From contig DIYM01000061.1 of assembly GCA_002429045.1 (NCBI GenBank), positions 1 through 14,055 on the forward strand: a DNA stretch of 14,055 nt, given 5' to 3'. Below, piece after piece: positions 12,037 through 14,055 of this stretch. Positions within the stretch are counted from its first letter, which is position 1. The number at the start of each line of letters is the position of its first letter. The translations under genes were made by a program, and so were the position numbers. Source of the DNA: Phycisphaerales bacterium UBA6054 (GTDB taxonomy: Bacteria; Planctomycetota; Phycisphaerae; Phycisphaerales; UBA1924). The notes under the pieces are model-generated. The model searched no databases. It had not been told where the DNA came from and worked only from the letters and a program-made list of their open reading frames with translations.

Positions 12037-13797
12037 TTGCAGAGTCTCACGGGCATCCCGGTCGGGTCCGGCGTGGTCGTCGGTCGCGTGTTCGTCCTGA
12101 ACGACGGGCAACGCATCCGTGCGCCCAGACGGGCGATCGACCCCGCCGATGTGCCCGCCGAGTTGGAGCGGTTCGAGTCGGCCCGGGGCGTCGCGATCGA
12201 GGAACTCAACGGGCTGCACAAGCACGCGGCGACCGAGATGGGCGAGGAAGCCGCCAAGGTCTTCCTGTTCCATATCGGTGCCCTTTCCGATCCCGCGATC
12301 GTCGGACCGATCAGGCAAGCGATCGAGGGCGAGCTTGTCTCCGCCGAGTACGCCTCGGCCGAAGCGATCAAGACCCTCGCCGACCGGTTCGCCAGGCATC
12401 CGGACTCGACATTCCGCTCCAAGGTGTCGGACCTCGAAGACCTGAGCCAGCGGCTGTTGCGGCACCTCACGGGGCGGCGCGCCAAAACGCTGGCGGACCT
12501 CGAGCCGCACACCGTGATCGTCGCCCGCGACCTGACGCCATCCCAGACCGCGGCGTTCGATCGTGCCAAGGTCGTCGCGTTCGCGACCGACCTGGGCGGG
12601 CTGACATCGCACACCGCGATCATCGCCAGAGCGCTCGGGCTGCCCGCGGTGGTCGGGCTCCACGACCTGACCCGGCATGCCCGGGACGGGCAACGGGTCA
12701 TCGTCGATGCGGCCCGGGGCGTGATCGTGCTTGATCCCGATGACGCGAGCATCGACGCGGCGGATGCGGCGGACCAGCGGGCCAGGCGATCACGCATCAC
12801 GCTGCACGAAGACGCCGAGAAGCCGGCGATCACCCGGGACGGCGTGGACATCGCGCTGGTAGGCAACATCGAGTTTCCCGAGGAGGTCGATTCGGTCATC
12901 GCCGACGGCGGCGCGGGTGTCGGGCTGTACCGGACCGAGTTCCTGTATCTCACCAGCGATCAGGAGCCGACCGAAGAGCAGCACACCGCCGCGTACATCG
13001 ACACCGTGCGTCGGCTCGGCGGCCGCCCGCTGACGATCCGCACCGTCGACCTCGGCGCCGACAAGTACACGCAAGGCCGGTCCGAAACACCCGAGCGCAA
13101 CCCGTTCCTCGGGCTGCGGTCGATCCGGTATTGCCTCCAGAACACCGAGATGTTCCGCACGCAGCTGCGCGCCATCCTCCGGGCGAGCGCCCACGGCCCG
13201 ATGCGGATCATGTTCCCGCTGGTGACCAACATCGCCGAGTTCCGCCAGGCGAAGTACTTCCTGCACGAAGCGATGGAAGATCTGGCCGAAGCGGGCGAGG
13301 CGTACGACGAGAACGTGCCGGTGGGCATGATGGTCGAGGTCCCGGCGGCGGCGTTGCAGGCCAAGTCGTTCGCCCGGGAGGTCGATTTCTTCTCGATCGG
13401 GACCAACGACCTGGTGCAGTACACCCTGGCCGTCGATCGGATCAACGAACGGGTCGCGGGGCTGTACACGCCGATCCATCCGGCGGTGCTCAAGCTGATC
13501 CGGGACGTGAGCCGGGTGGGCAACCGGGGCGGGATCCCGGTTTCGTGCTGCGGGGAATCGGCGGCGGACCCTGCCTTCGCCGCATTGCTGATCGGGCTCG
13601 GGGTGCGTACCCTGTCTGTGACCTCTTCATCACTCCCCAGGCTCAAGCGGGCCGTCCGGGGGCTCGATAGCAAGAGGTGCGAACGCATCGCCCAGAAGGC
13701 GATCCGGTTCGATTCGGAAGCCGACGCGGGCACCTACGTCCGTGATCGGGTACGAAAACTCGTCCCCGAGGTATTCGACGGTTGGTCCGGCGAATAA
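12037..13797 (+). CDS. ptsP: PEP-dependent phosphotransferase system enzyme I
   Basis: Enzyme I takes phosphate from phosphoenolpyruvate onto a histidine and passes it to HPr in the cytoplasm. The 586-residue product has near-typical length (E. coli 575). The N-terminal half holds the HPr-binding helices and the phosphohistidine loop GGLTSHTAIIARALGLPAVV with His192. The C-terminal barrel has Arg299 (GLYRTEF), Arg335 (IRTVDLGADK), Arg361 (NPFLGLRSIR), Glu434 (MMVEVPAA), the SIGTNDLVQYTLAVDR stretch and Cys505 (CCGES), all three positions beyond their E. coli counterparts, so it should be active. The frame is open back to 11725, but that part is not enzyme I-like and would overlap rho. TTG at 12037 gives MQSLTGIPVGSGVVVG, aligning with family N-termini, and has a ribosome site. 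No N-terminal GAF domain is present, so it is the ptsI form by architecture, although many genomes name such genes ptsP. HPr and sugar permeases are not in the window. Confidence 0.93.
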   Translation: MQSLTGIPVGSGVVVGRVFVLNDGQRIRAPRRAIDPADVPAELERFESARGVAIEELNGLHKHAATEMGEEAAKVFLFHIGALSDPAIVGPIRQAIEGELVSAEYASAEAIKTLADRFARHPDSTFRSKVSDLEDLSQRLLRHLTGRRAKTLADLEPHTVIVARDLTPSQTAAFDRAKVVAFATDLGGLTSHTAIIARALGLPAVVGLHDLTRHARDGQRVIVDAARGVIVLDPDDASIDAADAADQRARRSRITLHEDAEKPAITRDGVDIALVGNIEFPEEVDSVIADGGAGVGLYRTEFLYLTSDQEPTEEQHTAAYIDTVRRLGGRPLTIRTVDLGADKYTQGRSETPERNPFLGLRSIRYCLQNTEMFRTQLRAILRASAHGPMRIMFPLVTNIAEFRQAKYFLHEAMEDLAEAGEAYDENVPVGMMVEVPAAALQAKSFAREVDFFSIGTNDLVQYTLAVDRINERVAGLYTPIHPAVLKLIRDVSRVGNRGGIPVSCCGESAADPAFAALLIGLGVRTLSVTSSSLPRLKRAVRGLDSKRCERIAQKAIRFDSEADAGTYVRDRVRKLVPEVFDGWSGE

Positions 13798-14055
13798 CCC
13801 CAAGTCACTTTTTCACAAGCTCTTGGGAAACCTCGGCCAAAGATCACCAGGCAGCCCCCCGGCGATGACCGGGGCGCGGCGCCCGGAACCATCAGATGTG
13901 CCGCCCGCGGTCCGAACCACCAGATTAAGGGGTTCGGAGACCGGGGCGGGCGGGATGATCCGTTCCGTACGTCCGTCTGCCGACGCCCGCGAGCCCCACG
14001 TGCCCTTCACGCACGCATGCCGCCCGAGCACCGAGTCCGGCCGATCGAGCCGGGC
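13798..14055. other. 258-base right-end region with stem-loops and no identified gene
   Basis: Just after the enzyme I stop, CCCAAG (13799-13804) and CTTGGG (13822-13827) could form a weak terminator stem around a 17-base loop, but no T-tract follows. A second hairpin is CCCCGG-CGATGA-CCGGGG (13857-13874). A plus-strand frame opens with ATG at 13955 and runs off the window (33 codons), but it has no clear ribosome site and no recognisable content. Confidence 0.5.
13911..13938. repeat. 8-bp stem-loop near right end
   Basis: TCCGAACC (13911-13918) and GGTTCGGA (13931-13938) are exact reverse complements around a 12-base AT-rich loop containing AGATTAAG. This contrasts with the GC-rich surroundings. 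It might be an operator over a promoter or an RNA hairpin; nothing known is recognised. Confidence 0.45.

Noticed and set aside
11990..12060. Possible leader peptide starting at ATG 11990 before enzyme I
   Set aside because: It is out of frame with enzyme I, overlaps the likely -10, has no well-spaced ribosome site and no recognisable sequence.
13955..14055. Partial plus-strand gene running off the right end
   Set aside because: Only about 33 codons are visible, the upstream bases are a G/C run rather than a clear ribosome site, and the product has no recognisable feature.
1..14055. CRISPR array, insertion sequence, prophage or defence operon
   Set aside because: I saw no regularly spaced direct repeats, transposase or integrase motifs, terminal repeats with target duplications, or known defence domains on either strand.

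Overview
The window is a high-GC bacterial chromosome segment, most likely from a planctomycete of the Phycisphaerae type. The main evidence is that three exported proteins end in tandem NFFDI-type dockerin-like half-repeats, the tail known as the GC-type dockerin and characteristic of Phycisphaerae. The EF-Tu closely resembles what I recall of planctomycete sequences, including the TVRDA..TVTI stretch in switch I. This placement comes from reading the sequence, not from a search.

Left end (1-1774, minus strand): tRNA-Thr(GGT), tuf and tRNA-Trp(CCA), read right to left. This order usually precedes secE, nusG and the rplKAJL-rpoBC block in bacteria, so those genes are expected beyond position 1. 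A clear intrinsic terminator follows tuf. Its T-tract overlaps the -35 of a likely promoter for tRNA-Trp and whatever follows it.

Middle (about 1888-10413): a block of envelope and secreted functions. It holds, in order, a DUF1028 (Ntn-hydrolase-like) domain fused to FG-GAP/VCBS repeats and a dockerin-like tail (2002-4365), a small AsmA-like membrane-anchored protein (4531-5463), a subtilisin-family S8 protease with a dockerin-like tail (5932-8349), and, convergent to it, a CSLREAI/parallel beta-helix protein with the same kind of tail (10413-8428). A strong hairpin terminator separates the convergent pair. No cohesin or scaffoldin is visible.

Right end: a divergent pair, rho on the minus strand (11731-10526) and PTS enzyme I (ptsP/ptsI type) on the plus strand (12037-13797). 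Rho is unusual: it starts without the N-terminal helix bundle, its primary RNA-binding motif is degraded, and its ATPase domain has an insertion of about 20 residues. Enzyme I keeps all recognisable catalytic residues and probably starts at TTG. The last 258 bases contain only stem-loops and no identified gene.

I see no CRISPR array, insertion sequence, prophage or recognised defence system. The most notable points are the odd Rho, the secreted DUF1028 protein whose signal-peptide cleavage could expose a threonine nucleophile, and the cluster of dockerin-tailed exoproteins.
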